The translations under genes were made by a program, and so were the position numbers. Shown piece after piece: positions 24,262-34,433 of a DNA stretch of 64,000 bases. The stretch lies in the NCBI GenBank assembly GCA_029207755.1, contig JARCOQ010000011.1:22471212-22535211 (forward strand). The letters are read 5' to 3'. Position 1 is the stretch's first letter. The number at the start of each line of letters is the position of its first letter. Source of the DNA: Chamaea fasciata. Lineage: Eukaryota; Chordata; Aves; Passeriformes; Sylviidae. The notes beneath the pieces are model-generated. The model worked only from the letters and a program-made list of their open reading frames with translations, made no database searches and was not told where the DNA came from.

Positions 24262-24330
24262 GGGAGAGCCCACGGCTGAATTTGTGCATCCAGAGCCTTG
24301 GTGTGCCCCCTACAGAGAACCAAATCCACC
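24261..24330 (+). repeat. Direct repeat X2 flanking the right arm
   Basis: Second copy of the sequence at 24044-24115, beginning ggggagagcccacggctg. See that entry. Confidence 0.8.
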
Positions 24331-24912
24331 ACACGGGACAGCCTTTGGAGGGCTGGAATTCTGAATCCATGCTTGGCTGCCACCTGTGGGGCAGAGATTT
24401 ATTTTATAGCCTTTAAAATAGACGATTTGCTGTAAATTCTCATTTTTAGGGCACGCAGGGAGGGGAGGTGGACGGGGGAGGGTTCATCTGGAGGGCAGTG
24501 TGGGTTTAGGGGGGAGATTTTTGTATAACTCCAAAAAAAAACCCACCCAAACCAAGCAACCAGCAGAGAGAGTTTTTGGGCTGGTCAATCATGCTGCAGG
24601 ATTGACACATTCCAAAGAAATTCCAAGTTGTTTTTTGGACACATCTGGGCAGGTTCGTCCCTTCTGTCCATCCCCAGCTGTCTGTGGGAGGGACATTGTG
24701 CTGTGCCTGGCTGGCACACTGAGTGTTCTCCTGGTGCTCTGGGGCTCCCAGACACACTTGGAGAGCCCAAATCCCCAAATTCAAACCACCAGACACAAAT
24801 CCAATCCGGAACCTGCTGCCAGCTCGCCAGACCCATCCATTCGACAGCTTAAAATCTGCATTTTTCTGTCTCATCCACGCTCATTTCTCAACAGCAGCAA
24901 GGTACAGGAATT
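24331..24912. other. Non-genic spacer
   Basis: No gene seen. A plus-strand frame of 280 codons (24500-25342) crosses this interval and the CR1 fragment that follows. It translates an A-run near its start and inverted CR1, so I do not treat it as a gene. Confidence 0.5.
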
Positions 24913-25033
24913 CCCGGAGTATTTGAGGTTGGAAATGAGCTCTGGAAGTCACCTATTTCAATCCCCTTTCCAAGGCAGGGTCACCTGGAGCGGGTGGGTT
25001 TGGAATGGCCCCGGAGTGGGACATCCACACCTT
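24913..25033 (-). mobile_element. CR1 LINE 3' fragment
   Basis: The plus strand reads tatttgaggttggaaatgag, then ctctggaagtcacctatttc, aaggcagggtcacctggagc, and gtgggacatccacacc. This is an inverted CR1 3' end of an older type. Confidence 0.8.
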
Positions 25034-27477
25034 CATGAAAGCTTTGGAAATCCTTCAAACTGTCCCTCGGGATCCAATAAACACATCCACTGTTCCTGCC
25101 CGTGCTGCGTGCTGGAGGAGCCACTTGGAGCTCCCAAACATCGTTCGTTCACCCCAGAAAAGGAATTTTCGGGCTGCTGTGGCAGTGCCAGCAATGAGTT
25201 TAACCCTTTAATATCGAGGCAAACGCAGATTTCCCTGCTCGGGAGCCATTTCCTGAGGAAAACCCGCCAGTCTTGGCCTTTCCCAAACAAACCCCCCATC
25301 CCAACCCCTGTTTTCCTGGAGTGCTTTGAAGTGATTAGTTGATTATTTCGGTGTAATTACATTCCAGGAGGGGTTTTTGGCCCTGCTCTTCCTGAGTGGG
25401 TATTATTTGCTTTATGTAATTGTCGAGCTCCAGTTGCCGTGGCGACCGGGGACGGGTTTTTTTTTTTATTTTAAATTTAGAAACTAATTTGTTTTCTGTC
25501 ACTTTGCTCTTTGCTGTTAAGGAGATGAGGTGTTTGCTATTAAATAAAGCTCAAAAAGAAAGAGAGAGATTAAACGTGGATAAAAATACAGCGTAGAAAA
25601 CATCGCGTACTGTTCGCTTGGAGACGAAGGTGGAAGCACCGGCAAGGCCAGGAGGGAAATTCCTGAATTTTTTGGGGAATTAAGGGCAAGTTTTGGTGCT
25701 GCTGAGTGGGATATTTTGTGTGTGTGGGGGAATAAATCCAATGGGGCTGCTGCAAAGGGTAGGAGGCCTGGAATCCCGAATTCCTGAGTTTATAATCCCA
25801 TTTTTTTGTTCTCTACAGAAGTGGTGTCCTGTGGGCTCTTTAATTTTTTTGGCCCAAATAGTGACAATATGCAAATTATTTAGGTAAGCTGTGGAGTTAA
25901 GCACTTGGAAAATCTCAAAGTGATTTTTTTCCCCTTTTCCCAGGAATTGAGAGGTTTCCTGGTGTTTGTCCAACCTGTCCTAGGACCTCTCCTGATGGAG
26001 ATTCCTGAATAATCTGGTCCTCTGATCAGCTCTACTCAGATATATAGGATATATAGGAAAAAAACCCCAATCAATTTCCTGGTTAAATCTCCTCTGTTTC
26101 CCAATGGAATTGTCCTTTCTCCTTTTTTGCAGGAATTTTATGTCTCAAGACCTTTCTTGGGCCTCTCGAGGGGAGGGAACACCAAAATTTGTGGTTAAAT
26201 GAAAAGCAGAGGAACAGAATTCTTTGGCTGTAGCAGCCAAGTGTCCAAAACCCCCTATTTTAGAAAAAATTAATTTTTTTTTGACCTGTGGGGAACTCAG
26301 ACGCCTTCTTGAACCTAAATACAAATTCAAGGATTTCACAATTCTAATTTTATCAATTTTAAATTAGATGAAAATGAGGTGGGGTAATTTTGCTGACTTA
26401 GTTTAGACTATTGGATTATTTAAAAAAAAAGAAGGAAAATAAAAAAAGGAAAAAAGGAAGCACTCGTTAAGTGTTTGTCAGTGTTACTGAGCAACATTTC
26501 TGGTAATTAAGTCCGTGCTTTTGTGATATTTCTGCTATTATATTGTGTGTTAGTGTATTTTAAAATATAAATTGAATTAGATGAAAGTGCAAAATTAGAG
26601 TGAAAATGCTCAGAATTTCCCGGTGATGTCAGCAGAGAATTCCTCAGGAAAATCCCAGGCTGGGAATCACCTCTCAGGGCCTGGGTGACCCAGAAACATT
26701 TTCCCAGCTCCAGGAAAAGTTCAGGAATCCTGGATTTGTCCCAGCAGCCCCCTGGGGTGGCTTTTGTCTCACCGGTTGTGCGTGAGCTCTGCTCAGATTT
26801 CCTGGGAAAATCGTGGAAATGCAAAATATGAATGGACATTCCAGGTGCTCAGCAGCTTCCACGAGGTTTTTTAGGCTTTGCTGCCTAGAAAAACATAATT
26901 AAAAAAACCAAAAAATATTAGGAAGCTGACATTATTCCCAAGAAATGGGTCAGTCTCCAAAGGGATGATAAAGGGATGGAAAGGAGGTGGAATAAAAAGT
27001 GCTGCTGGCAGGGATGGATTGCTGGGCTGAGCTGCTTTTAATGCCTCTTTATTCAGCCACTTCAAATGGCTCCGTGGTGACAATCCAGGACACTCCTAAA
27101 TATCCACTGGCACCCAAATATGCCGTGGAAATAAAATAATGGTTTTTCCCAGTCCTTTTGGGAATGCTTTGTGGCAAAACAAGTCGGGGTTTTTTTTAAG
27201 GAATTGGGAGAATTTTCTTTATTTTAATGCTCTGTCTACGGTGGGTTTTGTTGGAGTTTTAATTCTCAGGTTCTTTCTGGAGCTCTGGATGAAGCTGGGA
27301 TGTTCCCTTGGAGACAAAGGTGGTATTTTAGATTACATAATACAGGCTGGGTACTTTCCTTTAAACAGCGTCTAAGTCAGCCTGGGATCGTTCCAGCAGA
27401 AGGGAGAATATAAAATATTGATGTTCCTGCTGGAAAAGTAGGTCTTTGAGATTAATTTTTGTTCATAAAATAAGAAA
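25034..27477. other. Non-genic stretch
   Basis: No gene or transposon recognised. The part 25335-25450 holds a TAATTAC core, TTTATGTAAT and an X-box-like palindrome. T and A runs occur near 25459-25468, 25800 and 26421-26430. Short frames lack recognisable domains. Confidence 0.5.
25411..25446. promoter_or_regulatory. PAR-bZIP-like and X-box-like motifs
   Basis: TTTATGTAAT at 25411-25420 matches the TTAYGTAA core bound by PAR-bZIP and NFIL3 factors. GTTGCC, two bases, then GGCGAC (25433-25446) is an RFX X-box with one departure from RGYAAC. Both motifs are short and could be chance. Confidence 0.25.
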
Positions 27478-27541
27478 GCCAAGGATTTTTAAACGACTGG
27501 AAGAGCCAAGGATTTTTAAATGACGGTGAATTTAGCCAAGG
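27478..27541. repeat. Short tandem repeat, 27-30 bp unit
   Basis: The motif gccaaggatttttaaa starts at 27478 and 27505, and gccaagga recurs at 27535, giving two and a fraction copies. Confidence 0.85.
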
Positions 27542-27567
27542 AGCTGCAGGTTTGTGTTGGAGATGAC

Positions 27568-27596
27568 TTGTTTGTTTGTTTGTTTGTTTGTTTTTT
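27568..27596. repeat. (TTTG)n microsatellite
   Basis: About six TTTG units followed by T6. Confidence 0.95.
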
Positions 27597-27660
27597 CCTC
27601 ACATTGGTGGCCTCAACTTGAGCTGGTGGAAACTGAAATTCAAGAAGTTAAAACTTTCCA

Positions 27661-27784
27661 TGGAACCGTAGAATGGTTTGGGTTGGGAGGGACCTTAAAG
27701 CCCATCCAGGGCCACCCCATGGATGGTGACACCTTCCATTGTCCCAGGCTGCTCCAACCTGGCCTGGAAGAGTTTGAGAATGAT
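27661..27784 (-). mobile_element. CR1 LINE 3' fragment
   Basis: The plus strand reads gaatggtttgggttgggagg, gaccttaaagcccatccagg, gacaccttccattgtcccag and gctgctccaacctggcc. This is an inverted CR1 3' end, about 120 bp long. Confidence 0.9.
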
Positions 27785-28082
27785 TTTTAATTTTCTTTAT
27801 TCCTGGAAGAGAAATCCATGCGGATAAAAGAGAGTGTCCGGATTTAGGTGTGAGTTCTCCCAAAGCATTGCGGAGGGTTACTCTGAGCTTTAGGGTTTGA
27901 GGCAGGACTGGCCATGGGATGCCAGGCGTTGTCTGGTGATGATCTGTGGCCCTAATTAATCAATTAAACAATGTTCCAGTCATCCCTCAGGGCTGGATTT
28001 CCATGGAAACAGCAGCACTTGGGGTGGAGCAGAGGAGTTTGGGACATTTCAGTTCTGTCATTCAGCTCAACCCTTTATAGAT
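27785..28082. other. Non-genic spacer
   Basis: Unique sequence between a CR1 tail and the A/T block. No gene seen. Confidence 0.5.
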
Positions 28083-28278
28083 CAATAATATATAAAGATA
28101 CAAATCTATATGTAATATAAATATATATTATATAAAACTATATTATATACTATAAAATATAATATAACAATGATATAATAATAATTATATGTTATCCTAT
28201 ATTATATGTAATGTTTATAATATGATATGATATTATACATATAAAATATTATATAAAATATAATATGAAATATATATT
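28083..28278. repeat. Near-pure A/T low-complexity block
   Basis: About 196 bp almost without G or C, made of TATA, AATATA and TAATAT motifs in no fixed period. Many short self-complementary stretches allow cruciform structures. It may be a decayed (TA)n array. Confidence 0.95.
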
Positions 28279-29466
28279 CTCCTTTAAATATTTTATTTTC
28301 CCCTTTGGGTTATGAGAGAAGTGCACAAACCCATGGAATTCTCTGGATTTCCCTGTTGCAGTTTGCTGGGACACAGATTTAATGGTCTGGATCATGCAGG
28401 AGCGAGAGAGGCCTGGAGGCAGCGTGGATCTATTTTATGTATTTGCCACTGGAACGTATTTCTCTTGGAAAACTCTTGGCCAGGGAATCACGCGGTGTTT
28501 GTCAGCACTTTGTTAGGAGAGCTCTGAGCAGCTCCAGATGTTTTTTTTCTGGGAGGAATCAGCAAAAGGCACTGACAACTTTACTGGCTGCTGACGTGGA
28601 CTTGGAATGGGTTTGGAGGGATGATGGAATTGCAGCAACACACAGCCCTGAGGCTCAAATCAAATTCAGGGAGCCTTTGCTACATCTTGGATGAGCATTT
28701 TTAGCCAAACCTTCCCAATGCTTCTCCTCGTCTGGCCGTTCCAATGATCCATTTCGCTGCGACAAAACGCCAATCCTCACCGGAAAATATTGGAAGTGCA
28801 CCAGGAAACACAATTTTCAGGGCAGACTGACGCCTGTAAAGCGCAAGCTGACAGCATTTCTGCGGTGCTGGGCTTCAGCTTTGTGCCCACTCAGTTTCCT
28901 TGTCTGCTCCCTGCCAGTGCTTATCACACAATTCTCTCTTTCGCTGCTCACTGGCCCCGAGCCTGCTCAATTTACCTCAGCTGCCAATGGCACCTCTCCC
29001 TTCCTTAAAACACGGGGCCTTTCCAATTTCCAGGAATGCTTACAGTCTCCTCCTAATTTGGAGCAGGTGTTCGAGCCTCTCTCCTCTGCTGTGCAGCAGA
29101 AGGTTCATATATTTTTCATTGCAGATGGAAATAAATCCTGGTGCTTGGGATGACCATCTGTCAACGGGTTCGTTCTCCTGGGCTATAAATAAAGTGGTTT
29201 GGGGTTTGTTTTGATTTATTTGATTGTGAACCTGGTGTTGAGGAGGCATCCCACTTCCCACGTGGAGTTTTATGGTTGGTCATTACCAACCCGCTTCGTT
29301 CCTCGATGGGACTTTTTGTGTTGGGATAATTCCGGTAAAAATCAGGGTCGTGGGAGCGTGAGCCAAAAAGTTCTTGGGGTTTAAAACTGATGGAGCTCTC
29401 CTATGATTCGGGATCACTCTCGTGGGATGTGACCCAGAATTTCTGAGACAATAAATAAATAATAAC
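28279..29466. other. Non-genic stretch
   Basis: No gene or transposon recognised. The sequence is mixed and unique. Confidence 0.5.
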
Positions 29467-29642
29467 AAAACCTTGGAAGAGGCTGTCCAGGGAAGTGATG
29501 GAATCCCTGTCCTTGGAAGAGTTCAAAAAATGTGCAGATGTGGGACTTGGGGACGTAGTTTGGGAGTGACCTTGGCAGTGCTGGGGAATGGTTGGACTTC
29601 ATGATCCTGGAGGACTTCTCCAACCTTGGTGATTCTGTGGCA
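29467..29642 (+). mobile_element. CR1 LINE 3' end
   Basis: The motifs ccttggaagaggctgtccag, ggaagtgatggaatccctgt, ggttggacttcatgatcctg and gacttctccaaccttggtga match the CR1 3' end in order, with the usual gattctgtgg tail. Confidence 0.9.
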
Positions 29643-30383
29643 ATGGGGGATCTCGGAAAGGGCTTTTGGTCCTGCTGGAATTTTTGTGCTTCTCCAGGGA
29701 TAACATTAAATATTCTGGGTGCCCCTCAGTGCTGTCAGAGCTCATTTTCCCACTCTGCATCTCATCCCCTTCCTTGGAGAGAACAACATTCCCAAACTCA
29801 TCTATCCAGCTCATGGCATCCACCACGGTGGCCTCTCTTCTGCTTTTTTGGGTAATCCTTTGTTTTTTCCAGCATTTTCACCACCTTCCATGACTATTTT
29901 CAGGGCATGGATTCTGCACTGAGCAGGATTGAAGATGTTGCAGGATTTGGTTGTGAAACCAAATGGTGGTGGGACCTTCATGATGGACTAAAAAAAAGTT
30001 CCTGATGAAAATCAGGCAGTGGGAAAGGTTCAGAGACGGCGCCATCAGGCAGCAGGAAGCTGGGATTCTGTGGAGAGTCTGAAATCCAAGCGATTTTGGC
30101 ACAGTTTGCTCTTTTTTTTAACTTGTCTAATAATGGAGTGTCATTAGTGTGCTTCTGAGCATGTTAACACAGCTGCAGCTATTGTGTTTTCGGGAGGGAG
30201 CAGACCTTGTATCCCTGCCCGAAGAAATCTTATGGGAAATTTTCCAAGAGCTCAGTAATAGCAGAGCCTAAATATCCCTTCCACTCCAAGGACGAGCACT
30301 CTGGGCTCCGCTTAATTGTTCTGGTAAATTAATTTGATACAAGAGCACTTCCAAACGAGCAGGTGGGTGAAGGCTGTGGGGAG
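29643..30383. other. Non-genic stretch
   Basis: No gene seen. The sequence is unique, with an A7 run near 29989 and a T8 run near 30112. Confidence 0.5.
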
Positions 30384-30441
30384 GTGAGGTTGTATCAGCC
30401 TCCGGCCCCTTCCTGCCCTCACCCCACCCAAAATCATCCAT
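30384..30441 (+). repeat. 58-bp dispersed repeat, copy 1
   Basis: Aligns without gaps to 32758-32815. Both open with gtgag and ttgtatcagcctcc and end with atccat, with about ten mismatches between them. The flanks are unrelated. Confidence 0.8.
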
Positions 30442-30547
30442 GGATAATTTATTATGGATAACAAATTATCTCCTGCTGGAGAAGGGCATGGATCCTGCAG
30501 GACAGGTCGTGGTGAGCTGGAAGGAAACCTTTCCCCTGGACACGCAC
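30442..30547. other. Spacer before the tandem duplication
   Basis: Unique sequence between the 58-bp repeat and the 154-bp duplication. Confidence 0.5.
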
Positions 30548-30843
30548 TTGAGGGGAGATTTGGAATGGTTCTCTGGAGTTCGGAGGTGGAGAAAGCTCTT
30601 CGCGAATCCTGGATCATCACAGAGACTCTCCTGCAGTTCCATAGTTTATATATGGACAATTACTTACCTTTGGAATTATAGCTGGTGTCATGGCCATTCG
30701 TTTGAGGGGAGATTTGGAATGATTCTCTGTGATTTGGAGGTGGAGAAAGCTCTTCCCTAATTCCTGGATCATCACAGCGACTCTCCTGCCTTTCCATAGT
30801 TTAAATATGGACAATTACTCACCTTTGGAATTATAGCTGGTGC
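30548..30843. repeat. 154-bp tandem duplication
   Basis: Two units start at 30548 and 30702 with ttgaggggagatttggaatg. Both run through ggaggtggagaaagctcttc, tggatcatcacag, tatggacaattact and tttggaattatagctggtg. The second unit is slightly incomplete. Differences are scattered substitutions, so the duplication is not very recent. Confidence 0.95.
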
Positions 30844-32619
30844 TTTTTTCCCAGAAAAACTAGCACTGAGGAAGAGTAGAGAAAGATGGGGTTTGGTTTT
30901 CAGGGAACATCCCCTCTCCTTGCACCAGGATTTGAGCAGTGAAGGGTTGACCAGGTGCAATTCTGTCCTTGCCATCCGTATTTGGTTTTTTTGTTTTTTT
31001 GTTTTTTTTTCCAGGAACAGAAGAAATGGTTCTTTAAATATAATTTAAGGGATTTTCAGAGCTTGTCCTACGGTTGAGTGCAAAGCAGGGTTTGGGAAAT
31101 GTGTGCTGGGATGAAGGGATCTGGGCACTTGGGCAGATTTGAGCATCTCAGCTGCAGAAGGAAAGAAAATTCATCTCTTCCATGTCCTTGGCGTTGGGGG
31201 ACTCAGGAACTGGAGTTTGGCTCTTTATTTCCCAGCATGTCTAATTCTGGTCCTGTGGAAATAAAATAATTATTATTAGTTCCCATAATTCCAGTGTATT
31301 TCACTCAGGTGAAGGAGAACAAGCAACGCTTTTGACTGGTTTGACTGATGGATGCTCGGAAAGAAAATAAAACTTCTGCAAGGGAAGGATAAAAATAAAT
31401 AATGGGGTTGTTCTTTCTCATAAATTTCGGGGGTAGTTCAGAATAAATCAACTTGGAGAAGTTTGGCACAGAAAATCTCAAGAGCAGACATCCTTTTTGT
31501 GTGGTTTTACTGCAGGCTAATAAAATAATTTGGTAGTTAAGTTTTGGTTTTGTTTTTTTCATTTTGTGGTGAGACGGCCACTATTGCTCTAAAAATTTAA
31601 ATATAATGACTCCTACAAGAGACACTCTTGAGGCATCCAGAGCCAGGAGAAAGTTGTCTGAGGGATTTTCTTAGTGTGGCTTCTTACTCAATGAGGATTT
31701 TGTTCTATTTTCTTCTCTCCAAGAAGAAAAAACCTGATTTATTTTTTTTTTACATATTCAGCCCTTTCCTTCCCTTGACACTGTGCCACCATCACCAGCG
31801 AAGCACAAGGTCTTGAGATGCCTCAATGTGAAGTAAATCTCCATTTTTTTTCTGATTTTATATCCGAGGGTGACAATGCCCTGACTGCTTTTGCTTCCTG
31901 GCGTGCTCAGAATTTGTGCATTTTGCAAGAAATTACAGAGTTATCTCAGCCTGCAGCTGAGAGCATCTCGCTAATATTAAGCTCTAATTTGGGAGCGTGC
32001 TCCAAAAAAAATCAGACTTTTCAAAAAAGAGGGATAAAGGATGGGATTGAGTTCTGCAAAGAGAGAAAACTTGGGAGGAATTGAGTCGAACACCTCAGAG
32101 GAATGGAATATTTCACCGCTTCTATTGTGATCTCTGTTTTGAAGCCTGTAATTGTTTGAGTGCATTTAAACTTCTTTTTCTTTAGGGTTTTATTTTCTAT
32201 CTACACACATCAAAAATATAAAATTAGCTACCTGCTCTTCAAGTGACCAAAGGGGCAGCTGGAGATAAATTACATGTACAGTTAAAAATTTAACCAGAAT
32301 CTGTGTCTCCTCCGCGCCCCCTTGAACAGAAACGTGGATTAGGTGGCAGAACTTTGGGAATTCATGTCTCCACTGCCCTTCCTGCCCTTGTACCTTAATT
32401 GTGAAGCTCTGGAGAAGAGGAATGTCCTCCTGGTGCTGCCCAGGATTGGTTATCCCCATGCCCGGACTGACTCCAGGAGAGCAGTGAGGGGAGCACGTTC
32501 CCACTGCCAGGATGGAAAGAGGGGCTGCAGAGCAGCTCAGAAGTGTGGGAGGAGGGCGGTAAATCTTGGATCTGGCACTCCCGGATCTTTTCTTTGTGCT
32601 GTGTCAATTGGGATTGCTC
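30844..32619. other. Non-genic stretch
   Basis: No gene seen. Contents include a T-rich patch with G interruptions at 30986-31011 and T runs near 31555 and 31742. The remainder is unique. Confidence 0.5.
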
Positions 32620-33162
32620 ACCTCTGCAGCAGGAGCTTTGCAATTGTGGTGCTGGAGCTTGTCCAGGGAAGGGATGGGAGCTGGGGAAGGGTGTGGAGCC
32701 CCAGGAGAGGCTGAGGGATCTGGGAAAGGGGCTCAGCCTGGAGAAAAGGGGGATCGGGTGAGCTTGTATCAGCCTCCAGCCGCTTTCTGCCCTCAACCCA
32801 CCCAACATTATCCATATAAATCTTCTCTAGAAGAGCCAGAAGACCTTGTGGCTCTGCACAGCTCCCTGACAGGAGGGGACAGCTGGGGGGGATTTGGGAT
32901 CTTATCCCAGGGAACAGGGACAGGAGGAGAGGGAATGGCCTCAGGGGAGGCTCAGGGTGGACACCAGCAGGAATTTCTCCATGGAAAGGGTTAAATTTTG
33001 GAAGAGGCTGTCCAGGGAGGTTTGGTGCCCCCACCCCTGGAGGTATCCAAGGAATTCCTGGATGTGGCACTCAGGGCTCTGGGCTGGGGTCAAGGTGGGG
33101 ATGAAGCACGGCTTGGACTCGATCCTTGAGGGTTTTTCCAAGCTCAGTGATCCTGGGATTGT
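32620..33162 (+). mobile_element. CR1 LINE, about 540 bp, interrupted
   Basis: This is one of the two longest CR1 copies here. In order it shows ggagcttgtccagggaaggg, gaggctgagggatctgg, gctcagcctggagaaaag, ggctctgcacagctccctga, agggaatggcctcagggg, ggaagaggctgtccagg and a 3' end at ggcttggactcgatccttga. A 58-bp foreign segment (32758-32815) lies inside the gagaaaagg to gaccttgtgg interval. It is 5'-truncated, as most CR1 copies are. Confidence 0.92.
32758..32815 (+). repeat. 58-bp dispersed repeat, copy 2, inside CR1
   Basis: Matches 30384-30441 without gaps. It sits inside CR1 between segments that are closer together in other CR1 copies, so it looks like an insertion or conversion tract. 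Confidence 0.7.
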
Positions 33163-34154
33163 TCACCCTGAGCCTTCCCTGCCCTCCCTCACCCCAGGGC
33201 TCTGCCCACCCTATCCCAGTGCTGTGCCAGTATTTTTTTTAATTTATTACGTATAATACTATTCATAATTTATCGCAACAGCAGATGCAAAAACTCCTTC
33301 CTGAGGTGTTAAAGTGACACAGCAGCAGGACAAACACCTCCCACTCTGCAGGGAACATCCCCAGCAGGGAGGGGGATGGAGATCAGGACTCTCTGAGGTA
33401 AATCCCTGTGTTTTCCTGCTGCAGGAGCAGCCCAGCTCGGGAATAAACAGAGCTCCAGTGATTTGGAACCTCCCACTTTACCTAAGCCCTCATATCTTGT
33501 TTTCCTTAGCATTTTCTTAACCTTCAAAGAGGAATGGATTAACTTTTTAAGCAGGAATGTGCTGGCAACTCTCAGGACTTGTGTTTACCACCCAGAAAAC
33601 AAAAAACAAACAAAACAAACAAACAAACAAACAAAAAGCTCGTCAGGAGAATGATTTTAGAAGAGGAGGGAACGATTCCTCGCTTAATTATACATTTAAA
33701 AATGGTAAATTTATTCCTGCAGATTATTTCAAATGAATTATTCAGTCACCCTCAGGGAGCGCTGTGAAACAGGCAGGGAATGCTTGGGCTCCTCTGCTGG
33801 AACAGGATCCTCCTCCTCTGGGTTCTGGGGTGAGAGTTTGAACTGGGATCGGACCAGGGAAAACTTGGAATAGGTGAGGAGCAAAGGATCGCATCAGCTC
33901 TCAATTGTCACAGTGCTGTTAAGGGATACCTCACCTGCAGGGAGTTTGCTGCTCCTGTGCTTCTCTCACATCAGTTCATGCAGGTTTCTCCCTGATTTAA
34001 GCTTTGCGTGACCGGAGAAGCCCCCAAAGTGTCCCCATCTGTCGTGGGGGAGAGCAGAGTGGGAATAAAACACCCTCTGGGCAAAGTTTAGGAATGATCC
34101 AAATGCTATTTGTGACCTGACAGTAAATCACAGTTGTTTTATGCACCTGGAAAT
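33163..34154. other. Non-genic stretch
   Basis: No gene seen apart from the microsatellite entered separately. The sequence is unique. Confidence 0.5.
33596..33637. repeat. (CAAA)n microsatellite
   Basis: An imperfect run of aaac units, about 42 bp long. Confidence 0.9.
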
Positions 34155-34376
34155 TCACTTCTTGCACTGGCGTCTTCTCTGCCTTGAAATTTGGAAAATT
34201 TGGGATGCGTAAGCCTGGGAATCCTCATGGATGCTTCCAACAGCTTCATGGCCAACACGGGCATCCTCCTGCAGGGTCTGGTTCAGCTCTTCTGGGAAAA
34301 CAGAGCTTTGCCCATCCTGGAGTGAACTTTGCCTTTTATGTCTTGTGTCCAACAGCTCCATCTGCATCGTTAAATC
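34155..34376 (-). CDS. Possible terminal exon, unidentified
   Basis: On the minus strand a tract cccgctttttattgcag precedes a frame that stays open to a TGA ending at 34155. The product would include LLDTRHKRQSSLQDGQ and end SRQRRRQCKK. It is rich in Gln, Glu and Arg, has a basic Cys-containing tail, and its codons do not look like repeat. A 92-codon frame including sequence upstream of the acceptor is expected by chance many times in 64 kb, I do not recognise the family, and no partner exon is visible. Treat it as a hypothesis only. Confidence 0.15.
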   Translation of the reverse strand, partial: DLTMQMELLDTRHKRQSSLQDGQSSVFPEELNQTLQEDARVGHEAVGSIHEDSQAYASQIFQISRQRRRQCKK

Positions 34377-34433
34377 TCTGCAATAAAAAGCGGGATTATC
34401 AGTTTGGGGAGGAAAACTTTGGTTAAATTCCAT

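Noticed and set aside
24500..25342. 280-codon plus-strand frame
   Set aside because: It begins across an A-run and runs through inverted CR1 sequence, with no domain.
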